A stretch of DNA of 64,000 nt from Bacillus dicomae. GTDB lineage: Bacteria > Bacillota > Bacilli > Bacillales > Bacillaceae_G. The notes beneath the pieces are model-generated. The model was not told the origin of the DNA and ran no database searches. It saw nothing but the letters and a program-made list of their open reading frames with translations. The DNA is taken from positions 558,001 to 622,000 of the forward strand of contig NZ_VHIV01000002.1 of NCBI RefSeq assembly GCF_006494425.1. The letters run 5' to 3'. Below, piece by piece: positions 54,705 through 63,426 of the stretch. The first letter of the stretch is position 1; each line of letters begins with the position of its first letter. Position numbers and translations under genes: made by a program.

Positions 54705-55156
54705 AACAAAAAGGATTTACCCTTTTAGAAATGCTACTCGTTCTATTTGCAATTTCTGTACTAAGTATGGTCACGTATTTTAACGTACATTCATTATATG
54801 AAAAACAAAAAATTGAACAATTTTTAAGACAGTTTTCAAATGATATTTTGTATATGCAACAATTAGCGATAAATCGCCAAAAACATTATACATTACGATG
54901 GCATAAAGATAGACATATGTATTATATAGGGGAGTCGAGTAAAAATCTTTCTATTATTAAAAGAGAATATGATAGCGATATACAAATTGATTTGAATACT
55001 TTTCCTAATCCGATGACATATAATCCGAGTGGAAATATTAATAGAGGTGGCACAATTTTACTTTCGTATCGAAGTTATAAATACGAGATTGTATTTCAGC
55101 TTGGAAGAGGGAGATTTACGTATCGTGAAATGTCAAAAAGGGTCAGTGATGGCTGA
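54701..55156 (+). CDS. comGD: Minor competence pseudopilin ComGD
   Basis: 151 residues with a prepilin site QKG|FTLLEMLLVL and a hydrophobic helix. The start is GTG 54701, overlapping the comGC stop by four bases (GTGA), so translation is coupled. Confidence 0.9.
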   Translation: MKQKGFTLLEMLLVLFAISVLSMVTYFNVHSLYEKQKIEQFLRQFSNDILYMQQLAINRQKHYTLRWHKDRHMYYIGESSKNLSIIKREYDSDIQIDLNTFPNPMTYNPSGNINRGGTILLSYRSYKYEIVFQLGRGRFTYREMSKRVSDG

Positions 55157-55451
55157 AATGCTTGTGTCATTAAGTATAGTAATGATGGTGGTATCTTTAC
55201 TACTTCCGCAAACAGTATTGATTATGCAAGAACGAAAAAATATACAGATTCGTTATAAGGCATTTGTATTATTAAAAAGAGAAGCAGCTATATATATGTA
55301 TGGGAATGAGGAAAAACAACAGAAAGAAAAAGTCATAAACGGAAATGTATATTACACATATTGGGGAGGAAATGAAGTTTGTGCGATGTGGAAAGATGTG
55401 AAAGGAAGAATGATGGAACAATGCTTTTATGCAGGAGAGAAAATAAATTAG
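55125..55451 (+). CDS. comGE: Minor competence pseudopilin ComGE
   Basis: 108 residues beginning with GTG 55125. A pilin-like start QKG|SVMAEMLVSLSIVMMV has Glu at +5. It overlaps the end of comGD by 32 bases. The start is inferred from the pilin motif; the ribosome site (GAGGGAG) is rather far. Confidence 0.8.
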   Translation: MKCQKGSVMAEMLVSLSIVMMVVSLLLPQTVLIMQERKNIQIRYKAFVLLKREAAIYMYGNEEKQQKEKVINGNVYYTYWGGNEVCAMWKDVKGRMMEQCFYAGEKIN

Positions 55452-55891
55452 AAGCTGGGTTTACATTAATAGAAATGATCGTCTGTTTCTTTTTGTTATC
55501 ACTGTTCTTTTTACTCTTCCCACGTTTACATTTTATCGGAATGGAAAATAAACAATTGAAAGGATTAAATGATTGGGAATGGGATGTGTTTTTAGGACAA
55601 GTGCAGTTAGAGTTTCGTGAAGTATCATTTGTAGAAAAAATAGTTCCTGAAAATAGAGAAAGTATGTTGCGCTTTCGTCTTCGTACTGGAGATGAAGTAA
55701 CGTATGAAAAATTGAATAATCATCTCATAAGAAAAGTGAATATGCGCGGAAGAGAAGTTATATTACAAAATGTTGTAATGGTTTCGTATGAAGTAACACC
55801 TCATTTACTTTTTATAAATGTGAAAGATATGAGTGGGAAAATATATGAAGGTGTAGCTGTAAGATATAGCGAAATGGAAATCAATACATGA
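55421..55891 (+). CDS. comGF: Minor competence pseudopilin ComGF
   Basis: 156 residues with pilin site EAG|FTLIEMIVCFFLL and a hydrophobic helix. ATG 55421 overlaps the end of comGE by 31 bases and has AAAGGAAG 11 bases upstream. Confidence 0.86.
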   Translation: MLLCRRENKLEAGFTLIEMIVCFFLLSLFFLLFPRLHFIGMENKQLKGLNDWEWDVFLGQVQLEFREVSFVEKIVPENRESMLRFRLRTGDEVTYEKLNNHLIRKVNMRGREVILQNVVMVSYEVTPHLLFINVKDMSGKIYEGVAVRYSEMEINT

Positions 55892-56259
55892 GAAAACAAG
55901 CTGGGTTTACAATGCCAGGAACAATCATTTTTCTTGTATTATTAACTTCGTTCTTTGTATACGAAACGAATATGTTGCTTATAGATAAAAAATTTTATAC
56001 TGAAATAGAGCAAAAGTTTGTACTGGAGGAACTACTAAATCGATCTATTACAAATATAAAAAAAGACTTACAGCAAAAAGAAAAGGAAGACACTTTTTTC
56101 TTTTCATATGAAAAGGGCGAAGCAAGTGGAAATTACGTATTTGAAAACGACGTTATTCTCGTTTCATTGCAGTGCAAAATAAAACAAGAAGTTTTCTATA
56201 AAGTAAGCTTTCGGTATAGAAAAAAGGATGAGAAAATATTCGATTGGATAGAAGGATAG
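55888..56259 (+). CDS. comGG: Competence pseudopilin-like protein ComGG
   Basis: 123 residues, N-terminus RKQAG|FTMPGTIIFLVLL. The usual Glu+5 is replaced by Gly in FTMPG, as the motif is relaxed in ComGG. ATG 55888 overlaps the comGF stop by four bases. Last gene of the operon; I see no clear terminator behind it. Confidence 0.85.
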   Translation: MRKQAGFTMPGTIIFLVLLTSFFVYETNMLLIDKKFYTEIEQKFVLEELLNRSITNIKKDLQQKEKEDTFFFSYEKGEASGNYVFENDVILVSLQCKIKQEVFYKVSFRYRKKDEKIFDWIEG

Positions 56260-56435
56260 TATGTAAAATATATGGATAAAAAACCATGATTTCTCATTTG
56301 AAAATAGGCTGTTTTTTTAAAGGAAATGGATAAATAAAACAATTGAAAGTTTAAATTTTCTCAAAAAAGAGAAAGGTAGAAAGAATATGATATATTCAAG
56401 CTATCCAAACATATTTTTTTAGGGAGAATAGGGAA

Positions 56436-57086
56436 ATGACAAATAACAATCAAATAGGTGAAAATAAGGAACAAACTATTTTTGATCATAAAGGAAATGC
56501 AATTATGACAGAAGATAGGGAAATACAAATTATTTCAAAATTCGAAGAACCTCTTATTGTCGTGTTAGGAAATGTATTAAGTGATGAAGAATGCGATGAA
56601 TTAATCGAATTGTCTAAAAATAAATTAGCACGTTCAAAAGTTGGTTCATCACGTGATGTAAATGATATTCGAACGAGTAAGGGTGCATTTTTAGATGATA
56701 ATGAACTTACTGCGAAGATTGAAAAACGAATTTCATCTATCATGAATGTTCCTGCGTCGCATGGAGAAGGATTACACATTTTAAATTATGAAGTGGATCA
56801 ACAATATAAAGCGCACTATGATTATTTTGCGGAACATAGTAGATCAGCTGCTAATAATCGTATTAGTACGCTTGTCATGTACTTAAATGATGTAGAAGAA
56901 GGCGGAGAAACGTTCTTCCCGAAATTAAATCTTTCTGTGCACCCTAGAAAGGGTATGGCAGTATACTTTGAGTATTTTTATCAAGACCAATCACTAAATG
57001 AGCTTACGTTACACGGAGGGGCACCTGTAACGAAAGGTGAGAAATGGATTGCAACGCAGTGGGTGAGAAGAGGTACTTATAAGTAA
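56436..57086 (+). CDS. Prolyl 4-hydroxylase, 2-oxoglutarate/Fe(II)-dependent
   Basis: The 216 residues match the B. anthracis prolyl 4-hydroxylase whose structure is known. The Fe(II) ligands H127, D129 (AHYDYFAEH) and H193 (LHGGAPV) and the 2-oxoglutarate lysine K203 (KGEKWIATQ) are all present. Substrates are likely proline-rich proteins such as collagen-like or elongation-factor targets; this is inference. TAGGGAG precedes ATG 56436. B. subtilis has comGG next to yqzE, so this gene and aroK are extra here. Confidence 0.92.
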   Translation: MTNNNQIGENKEQTIFDHKGNAIMTEDREIQIISKFEEPLIVVLGNVLSDEECDELIELSKNKLARSKVGSSRDVNDIRTSKGAFLDDNELTAKIEKRISSIMNVPASHGEGLHILNYEVDQQYKAHYDYFAEHSRSAANNRISTLVMYLNDVEEGGETFFPKLNLSVHPRKGMAVYFEYFYQDQSLNELTLHGGAPVTKGEKWIATQWVRRGTYK

Positions 57087-57099
57087 AAGCATGTATGTG

Positions 57100-57143
57100 A
57101 CGTTTTGTTCTTCATTGCATAATGAGAACAAGACGTTTTTTTA
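57100..57143 (+). terminator. Terminator of the prolyl 4-hydroxylase gene
   Basis: ACGTTTTGTTCT and AGAACAAGACGT form a stem with further pairing (ATT/AAT) and seven T. Confidence 0.85.
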
Positions 57144-57204
57144 TTCAATAATGTAATCTTTCGTTATAATAACAAATAATTAAGGATGATTGAGAGGAAC
57201 GAAT

Positions 57205-57702
57205 ATGAAATCTATATACATAACCGGCTATATGGGAGCAGGGAAAACAACAATTGGAAAAGCATTAAGTAAAGAACTTCATATGGATGTTATAGATACA
57301 GATCAAAAAATTGAAGAGAAGCAAGAGAAGGCCATTTGTGATATTTTTGCCGAAGAAGGTGAAATGGCTTTTCGGGATTATGAAAGTGAAATGTTACGTT
57401 CATTACCTGTTCATAATGTAATCATTACAACTGGCGGCGGAATCATTGAACGAGAGGAAAACCGAAATTGGATGAAGGAAAATGGAACTGTGGTGTATTT
57501 ATATTGTGATCCACATGTAATTGCAGAAAGGCTTCGTGAAGATACGACACGTCCACTATTTCAGAAGAAGGATATAGACGCATTTGTAACGAAATTCGAA
57601 TCGCGCCGAGCTTATTATGAAGAGGCTCATATTCATATCGATACGACGAATAAGTCTGTAAAGCAAATTATGAATGAATTAAAAGAAAAGATTAATGAAT
57701 AA
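57205..57702 (+). CDS. aroK: Shikimate kinase
   Basis: Phosphorylates shikimate in aromatic amino-acid synthesis. 165 residues with Walker [13 protein letters not shown] (about 7-18), shikimate-binding [24 protein letters not shown] and the lid arginine region DTTRPLF. ATG 57205 with GAGAGGAA upstream is preferred over an earlier in-frame start. yqzE follows after 38 bases. Confidence 0.92.
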   Translation: MKSIYITGYMGAGKTTIGKALSKELHMDVIDTDQKIEEKQEKAICDIFAEEGEMAFRDYESEMLRSLPVHNVIITTGGGIIEREENRNWMKENGTVVYLYCDPHVIAERLREDTTRPLFQKKDIDAFVTKFESRRAYYEEAHIHIDTTNKSVKQIMNELKEKINE

Positions 57703-57740
57703 AAAAGTGGACATACTAATCAAGTAGAGGTGATGATAAT

Positions 57741-57941
57741 ATGTCTACTAATGATTATGTTCGCTTTGTGACACAGCAGTTTGTGTCGTATATGGATGCT
57801 CCAAAAGAAGATCGTAAACAAAAGAAAGAACAACGCCGTGCTGAAAAAGAGCCATTTATGAATAAGTGGTTTGGTGTTATGCCGCTAAGTGCTGCTTTGT
57901 TTTATCGAAACGTAAAAAATAAAAGAAAAAAATCAAGTTAA
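57741..57941 (+). CDS. yqzE: YqzE family protein
   Basis: 66 residues (MSTNDYVRFVTQQFVSYMDA, basic middle KEDRKQKKEQRR, then a short hydrophobic PLSAALFY). Conserved near comG in Bacillus; function unknown. TAGAGGTGATGATAAT precedes ATG 57741. Confidence 0.86.
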   Translation: MSTNDYVRFVTQQFVSYMDAPKEDRKQKKEQRRAEKEPFMNKWFGVMPLSAALFYRNVKNKRKKSS

Positions 57942-57967
57942 CTCTTTCGTAATATATCTAGCAAAAT

Positions 57968-58007
57968 GAAAATCCCCTAGTAGCATCATACTACTAGGGG
58001 ATTTTTA
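57968..58007. terminator. Bidirectional terminator after yqzE
   Basis: AAAATCCCCTAGTAG and CTACTAGGGGATTTT form a 15-bp stem between two converging genes. Confidence 0.9.
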
Positions 58008-58008
58008 T

Positions 58009-58641
58009 TTACTGTACGGATTCTTTCTCCTCCGTAACGGCATGTATTTTATTATTCACCCAGACAAATCCAATTCCGATACAAATGGAAATGCCCCACC
58101 CAACAGCGGTCATAATTGCTCTCATTTCACCGTATCCATCTACACCGAAAACAGAGATGAAATAAATTTTTAAGAAGCTTTTTAATATGAATTGTAGCCC
58201 GAAAAAGAGCGTTAAATATTGTAGTGCCGGATAGATACGATTATCACGATATAGTTCACGACTTTTATCACGGTCATGGCCTTGTAGTGCTGCGATATCT
58301 GCTGCGAAATATAACATAAGTGGTTTTTTTATAAAAATTGTACATATGACGATAATGCCGAGTACGATGTGATAATATGCATCGTTCCACAACATTCGTT
58401 CAGCTGATCCAGATAATAAATCTACCGTCGTATTGGCGATGAGTGTAATTAAAATAAAGAACCCTGTCACGTTAAACTGTTTTTCCCTTTTAAACATATA
58501 CAGTGTATAAATAATCCCCGGAACAGAGGAAAGTAACATCGCGTAATAAGGATCGATATAAGGTTTTGCAAATTTCCAAATGAGGAATGGGATTACGAGA
58601 TAAAAGACAAGATCTAATATAGCTTTTTTATTTTGATTCAT
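58009..58641 (-). CDS. VC0807 family membrane protein
   Basis: 210 residues with about five to six membrane helices and a conserved loop YFAADIAALQGHDRDKSRELYR. I recognise the VC0807 (DUF3159-like) type by pattern only; function unknown. AAGGAGG lies seven bases before ATG 58641. Confidence 0.72.
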   Translation of the reverse strand: MNQNKKAILDLVFYLVIPFLIWKFAKPYIDPYYAMLLSSVPGIIYTLYMFKREKQFNVTGFFILITLIANTTVDLLSGSAERMLWNDAYYHIVLGIIVICTIFIKKPLMLYFAADIAALQGHDRDKSRELYRDNRIYPALQYLTLFFGLQFILKSFLKIYFISVFGVDGYGEMRAIMTAVGWGISICIGIGFVWVNNKIHAVTEEKESVQ

Positions 58642-58784
58642 ACAAATCCTCCTTAAGTCATACATATATTTTATAATATAATTTCTGAAAATTGTATAAG
58701 GTTTAGCGAAAAAAGAAAAAGTATATGATTAGTAGATTGAAAAAAATTGCCCCTAGCGTAGTAAGTTTTTTTAGTATATAATAA

Positions 58785-58798
58785 AGGAAACGCTTTCA
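58785..58798 (+). promoter_or_regulatory. Possible cre (CcpA) site
   Basis: AGGAAACGCTTTCA fits the cre consensus except for its first base and lies three bases after a TATAAT box (58777-58782). The rest of the 58642-58960 gap shows only AT-rich DNA and the second cre. Confidence 0.5.
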
Positions 58799-58927
58799 TT
58801 TTTAGTTTGTTCACAAAATGGACGGAAAATCACATATTTACTATCGATATGTTGCTTTATAATGAAACTAATTAAATATACATGCATACAATATTGTGAA
58901 ATAAATAACATAAATAATCTATATAAA

Positions 58928-58941
58928 TGTAAACGTTATCA
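58928..58941 (+). promoter_or_regulatory. cre (CcpA) site next to a ribosome site
   Basis: TGTAAACGTTATCA is a perfect match to TGWAARCGYTWNCW. It lies six bases before the AGAGGTGG ribosome site of the gene at 58961, in the transcribed leader, where CcpA could act as a roadblock. Confidence 0.7.
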
Positions 58942-58960
58942 AAATAGAGAGGTGGAGACA

Positions 58961-59188
58961 ATGAGTAAATTTTTCTTCAATCATAATCCAGCAACAGTAG
59001 AGGATGGAAGGCTTGTTAAATATGCTGAAATTATTTATGGAGAAGGTGGCCGTTCTGTATTAGAAAATTTAATGGTGAAGGCATCTATCAGATTGCGTGA
59101 TCGTTATCCGAATAAATCTGACGAGCAGATCTCGAACCTTGTAAATAAAGGCATCCATGATATGTTTCAAAAATATGTGAGTGAGTAA
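58961..59188 (+). CDS. Small hypothetical protein under likely catabolite control
   Basis: 75 residues (MSKFFFNHNPATVEDGRLVK, GEGGRSVLENLMVKASIRLR), soluble and helical. No family recognised. AGAGGTGGAGACA precedes ATG 58961. Two cre sites upstream point to regulation by carbon source. Confidence 0.72.
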   Translation: MSKFFFNHNPATVEDGRLVKYAEIIYGEGGRSVLENLMVKASIRLRDRYPNKSDEQISNLVNKGIHDMFQKYVSE

Positions 59189-59283
59189 GAGTAGCCAATG
59201 GCTACTCTTATTTTTGTATAAGGATGGTGCCTCTAGCGGAAAATAAGGGTGTATTTTAAAGTGTGTAAAAAGGAGGGGAAAAG

Positions 59284-59415
59284 ATGAGCAATGGAATTGG
59301 TCGTTCGAAAGAAAATCTTCCAACTGATGCAAATCATGTGAGTGCAAAGGATCGTGCGCATCAAAAGCGTCTGGCAAAGCAAAAACAACAAGAGCGTAAT
59401 GGCGATAAAGGATAA
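59284..59415 (+). CDS. Small hydrophilic protein, unknown
   Basis: 43 residues (MSNGIGRSKENLPTDANHVS, then AKDRAHQKRLAKQKQQERNG), very basic and polar, without hydrophobic core. It may be disordered or a spore/nucleic-acid-associated peptide; I cannot name it. AAGGAGGGGAAAAG is an excellent ribosome site, and a terminator follows, so it is a real gene. Confidence 0.72.
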   Translation: MSNGIGRSKENLPTDANHVSAKDRAHQKRLAKQKQQERNGDKG

Positions 59416-59417
59416 CT

Positions 59418-59453
59418 CAAAAAAGCTCCTTCTAAAACAGAAGGGGCTTTTTA
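59418..59453. terminator. Terminator between the small gene and yqhG
   Basis: AAAAAGCTCCTTCT and AGAAGGGGCTTTTT pair with one wobble; usable in both directions. Confidence 0.8.
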
Positions 59454-60245
59454 AGCTAGAAAATGATTCGCGGTAACATAAAAAAGACCACCGTTAATAA
59501 TTTGCACTGTAATGCGTGGTTCATATTGTTCTTGTAGTGCTTGTTTTTCAATTTCATAGCTTTCGGGAAGTTCATCACTTTCTTCATAAAAACGATTTAA
59601 AAGGTCTAAATCGTGATTCCAGCGTACTCTTGCTTCTTTCGCCCACGTATGGTCATCTTCTGCAATTATATTTTTTAAAGCGTCCTCTATACGTTGTAAA
59701 CCGCTTTGCGGTTTAATGATAGGCGAGAGGGTAAAACAAAAGTCAGGTATTTTCGGTGTAAGTTTAATGTTAGTTAATGTTTCATGAAAGTTTGCAATCA
59801 TTGTGCCAGAAATAAGATGAATGCCAATGGAGTGGAGGGTATCTTTTTTTCGATCACATTGATAGGAAACTTTTATATTTACACCGAGCCACGGATGAAG
59901 CGGTGTATGTGTCGCCCCGCTATGCCGTACTTCCTCATATAAGCGTATGTAAGAGCCTAATTCTTTTGTCGTTTGAAAAATTTGATGAAGGCGTGGTGAG
60001 CCGTAGTGAATAAGCTCACCATCGTTTTCTTCATTTTCTGGATTTGTAATAAGAGTAAGGCGCATCGGATTCGGTACGCCTCCTGTTTTCTCAAGATAGT
60101 GCCAATAGAAAGGGCGGTTCATTAATAATTTATCCATCTCAATTGTTAACTGTACGTCTAATAGATGAGGGGAACGTTCTAAAATTTCACAGTTATTCGC
60201 CTCAAAAAAATTGTATAAGTAATTATGAATTTCATGTTGCTGCAT
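59451..60245 (-). CDS. yqhG: YqhG family protein
   Basis: 264 residues, soluble (MQQHEIHNYLYNFFEANNCE, HYLEKTGGVPNPMRLTLITN). Function unknown; conserved beside yqhH in Bacillus. ATG 60245 follows GAGGTGCAAGGCT and lies 14 bases inside the end of yqhH, so the two are coupled. Confidence 0.87.
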   Translation of the reverse strand: MQQHEIHNYLYNFFEANNCEILERSPHLLDVQLTIEMDKLLMNRPFYWHYLEKTGGVPNPMRLTLITNPENEENDGELIHYGSPRLHQIFQTTKELGSYIRLYEEVRHSGATHTPLHPWLGVNIKVSYQCDRKKDTLHSIGIHLISGTMIANFHETLTNIKLTPKIPDFCFTLSPIIKPQSGLQRIEDALKNIIAEDDHTWAKEARVRWNHDLDLLNRFYEESDELPESYEIEKQALQEQYEPRITVQIINGGLFYVTANHFLA

Positions 60246-61914
60246 AGCCTTGCACCTCAGCTTCATTTCGTTTCGCGAAGTCGATAATAGATGTTAAGTT
60301 TTCCATCTTAATTCGAATTTCTCCTTCGCTTTTTGATTGCGCAAATATTTCTTGAATATGCGCGTCGATGTTTTTCATATTAATTCTCGTTAAAATTTCA
60401 TCGAGTTCACCGATAACACGCTCAAATAAATTGATTTTTTCATATAACAGTTTCAAAATATGTTCTTCAACAGTGTGTTTTGTAGCTAAGTTATAGATAT
60501 GAACATCATTTTTTTGACCAAGACGGTGAATACGGCCGATTCTTTGTTCAAGACGCATTGGGTTCCATGGCAAATCGTAATTGATCATATGGCTACAAAA
60601 CTGTAAGTTAATTCCTTCACCACCAGCTTCCGTTGCGATCAATACTTGAGCACGGTTTTGGAAAAGTTCCTTCATCCAATCTTTCTTTCCGCGTTTAAAT
60701 CCACCGCGGAATGGTACGGAAGAAATACCATGTTGTTGTAAAAACCATTGTAAGTACATTTGTGACGCTCTGTATTCCGTGAAGATGATGACCTTATCGT
60801 CAATTTCTTTTATAAGCTCTAGAGCTTTATTCGCTTTTGAGTTAAAAGGAATATGATTAATTTTGTCCATTAGCACATCAATATGCGGATCTATTACGTA
60901 ATGTTCATTTTCCTTCTGTCGTTTTTCTACATGTTTTTTTAATGAATAGTAAACAGCCTCACGACTACTACACGCTTCCCGTTTTAAAGTTAACGATGAG
61001 AAAGCAGATGTGAAGGCATCTTGTCCTCGCCAATTTTCAATGTCATTATACAAAGCTTGCTCTTCTTCATTAAACTCAACAAAAATTGTACGTACATGTC
61101 TCTTTGGCCAATCAATTCCGGTATTATGACGTCGATTTCGGACCATTACTTTGTTAATAAGAGCTTTTAAATCTTCATCAGATTCGGCTGAACGATTTTT
61201 TGAAGCGTAATATTCTTCAAAGTTGGATTGATTGCCTAAATGTCCTGGTTTTAATAAAGAAACGAGGTTGAAAATTTCATCAATCTTATTTTGAACAGGT
61301 GTGGCAGTTAATAATAAGCAAAATTTCTTTTTTAATCGCTGTGCAAATTCATAGTTTTTTGTTTTATTATTTTTAAGTTTATGTGCTTCATCAATAATAA
61401 TAAGGTCATATTCTAAGTTCAAAACAATATCACGATGTGGTGAACGTTTTGCAGTATCAATCGATGATACAATCACATCAGCTTGTTCCCACGAGTAGCT
61501 TTTCTTTTGAGCTACAGCTGGAATGAAAAACTTTGTATTTAATTCGTATGCCCATTGTGATACGAGAGAGGCTGGGACGAGTATAAGTACTTTTTTCACA
61601 AGTCCGCGGACCATATATTCTTTTAAAATAAGTCCAGCTTCAATCGTTTTCCCAAGTCCTACTTCATCTGCTAGAATCGCTTTACCATTCATCTGTTCAA
61701 TAACATTTTGAGCGACTTCTAATTGATGAGGAAGCGGTGTGAAATGGGATAAATGTTTCGGCGCTTGTAGTCCATCGAAAGTAGGAACAAGTAACGATTT
61801 TTCTGTTTCATAAGCTAAATGATATAAATCCCAGTTTGTCCAAGGGCCATCTTCGTCAATTCTATTTAAAAAATTGTTTTGCCACGTCCGATCTACGGAA
61901 ATATCGACATTCAT
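60232..61914 (-). CDS. yqhH: SNF2-type DEAD/DEAH helicase YqhH
   Basis: 560 residues of the HepA/SNF2 ATPase family, which remodel protein-DNA or RNA-polymerase complexes. Motif I is LADEVGLGKTIEAG, II is IIDEAHKLKN, III is LTATPVQN, V/VI region is ATEAGGEGINLQFC and RLEQRIGRIHRLGQ. The GGGAGAG ribosome site lies before ATG 61914. It is divergent from gcvT. Confidence 0.92.
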   Translation of the reverse strand: MNVDISVDRTWQNNFLNRIDEDGPWTNWDLYHLAYETEKSLLVPTFDGLQAPKHLSHFTPLPHQLEVAQNVIEQMNGKAILADEVGLGKTIEAGLILKEYMVRGLVKKVLILVPASLVSQWAYELNTKFFIPAVAQKKSYSWEQADVIVSSIDTAKRSPHRDIVLNLEYDLIIIDEAHKLKNNKTKNYEFAQRLKKKFCLLLTATPVQNKIDEIFNLVSLLKPGHLGNQSNFEEYYASKNRSAESDEDLKALINKVMVRNRRHNTGIDWPKRHVRTIFVEFNEEEQALYNDIENWRGQDAFTSAFSSLTLKREACSSREAVYYSLKKHVEKRQKENEHYVIDPHIDVLMDKINHIPFNSKANKALELIKEIDDKVIIFTEYRASQMYLQWFLQQHGISSVPFRGGFKRGKKDWMKELFQNRAQVLIATEAGGEGINLQFCSHMINYDLPWNPMRLEQRIGRIHRLGQKNDVHIYNLATKHTVEEHILKLLYEKINLFERVIGELDEILTRINMKNIDAHIQEIFAQSKSEGEIRIKMENLTSIIDFAKRNEAEVQGYAAT

Positions 61915-62305
61915 TACGACTCTCCCACCTTTTATAAACTAAATTAATTATGAAAAAATCTTTATTATATAAGCCTTGTAACAAGGCGCTATTACACATA
62001 CTAAAAGTTAAAGAATAGGTAAAGATAAAGGGCTAAATTTTGAAAGTTGTATTTAATAAGATTAAGAATAAAAAATTCTAAATTATTTTTTATGCTAGAA
62101 TATTGATGAAATATAGCGAATAATGTTAGGATAATGGTGTGAAATGTGTGGAATCTTTCGTATTTTATCCAAGAAAGTGATTTTTTATTTACGCTTTCAT
62201 AAAAAAATCTAATGAGATTCCGTATATCCTATCTTTTCAGAGTGAAAATGTTTAGATAAGGGAAACAACTTTTATTGATTTGTCAGAGCATAAGGGGGAG
62301 AGAGC
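61915..62305 (+). other. Intergenic region yqhH-gcvT without a recognisable glycine riboswitch
   Basis: About 390 AT-rich bases. A perfect 7-bp palindrome (GCCTTGTAACAAGGC, 61973-61987) lies near the yqhH side. I find no gcvT-type aptamer core before gcvT. A TTTACGCTTTCAT stretch near 62190 is a poor cre match. Confidence 0.55.
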
Positions 62306-63406
62306 ATGATTACATTACAACGTACACCGTTATTTGATGTATACGCGAAGTATGGTGGGAAAACAATCGACTTCGGTGGTTGGGAGTTACCAGTTCAATT
62401 TTCAAGCATTAAAGAAGAACATGAAGCTGTACGTACAGCGGCAGGTTTGTTCGATGTGTCTCATATGGGAGAAGTTGAGGTAAAAGGTGTAGATAGTTTA
62501 GCATTTTTACAACGTGTTGTTACAAATGACGTATCTACCTTAAAGGTAGGGGGCGCACAATATACAGCTATGTGCTACGAAAATGGTGGCACAGTAGATG
62601 ATTTATTAATCTACAAGCGTGGTGAAGAAGACTATTTATTAGTTATCAACGCATCAAATATCGAGAAAGATTACGAATGGTTAGCTAGCCATGTAATTGG
62701 CGATGCGACAGTAGTCAATGTTTCTAGTGAAGTTGCACAGCTTGCAATTCAAGGACCAAAAGCAGAAGGCATTTTACAAAAAGTTGTGTCAGAAGATTTG
62801 AAAGAAATTAAGTTCTTTAAATTTAAAAACGATATTCTTGTAGATGGAATTCCAGCACTTGTATCTCGTACAGGTTACACAGGTGAAGATGGATTTGAAA
62901 TTTACTGTAAGAGTGAAGATGCAGCAAAACTTTGGGAGAAACTTCTTGAAGTTGGAGCAGAAGAAGGCTTAAAAGCATGTGGTTTAGGTGCTCGTGATAC
63001 ACTTCGCTTCGAAGCAACATTACCACTTTATGGTCAAGAATTATCAAAAGATATTACACCGATTGAAGCTGGAATTGGCTTTGCGGTAAAAACAAATAAA
63101 GAAGCAGACTTCTTTGGAAAAGCAACGTTAAAAGAGCAAAAAGAAAACGGTGCGCCTCGCAAATTAGTCGGCATCGAAGTAATTGAACGTGGAATTCCTC
63201 GTACGCATTACCCTGTATTTATTGGAGAAGAAAAGATCGGGGAAGTAACAAGTGGTACACAATCTCCAACGTTAAAGAAAAGCATTGGTTTAGCACTAAT
63301 TGATGTAAAATACGCAGCAGTTGATACAGAAGTAGAAATTGAAATTCGTAATAAACGCGTCAAAGCAGTAGTTGTTCCAACACCATTTTATAAACGTTCA
63401 AAGTAA
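62306..63406 (+). CDS. gcvT: Glycine cleavage system aminomethyltransferase (T protein)
   Basis: Transfers the methylene group of glycine, held on the H protein, to THF. 366 residues; folate-binding and structural motifs include [46 protein letters not shown] and the [17 protein letters not shown] stretch. GGGGGAGAGAGC precedes ATG 62306. gcvPA follows after 20 bases. Confidence 0.96.
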   Translation: MITLQRTPLFDVYAKYGGKTIDFGGWELPVQFSSIKEEHEAVRTAAGLFDVSHMGEVEVKGVDSLAFLQRVVTNDVSTLKVGGAQYTAMCYENGGTVDDLLIYKRGEEDYLLVINASNIEKDYEWLASHVIGDATVVNVSSEVAQLAIQGPKAEGILQKVVSEDLKEIKFFKFKNDILVDGIPALVSRTGYTGEDGFEIYCKSEDAAKLWEKLLEVGAEEGLKACGLGARDTLRFEATLPLYGQELSKDITPIEAGIGFAVKTNKEADFFGKATLKEQKENGAPRKLVGIEVIERGIPRTHYPVFIGEEKIGEVTSGTQSPTLKKSIGLALIDVKYAAVDTEVEIEIRNKRVKAVVVPTPFYKRSK

Positions 63407-63426
63407 CGGGGAGAGGGGTAGATTTC

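Noticed and set aside
55029-55124. An earlier ATG for comGE (55029)
   Set aside because: It would place a long extension before the pilin motif, inside comGD, without a ribosome site.
62184-62200. cre-like TTTACGCTTTCAT before gcvT
   Set aside because: It misses conserved positions of the left half, and gcvT is not known to be a CcpA target, so it was not listed.
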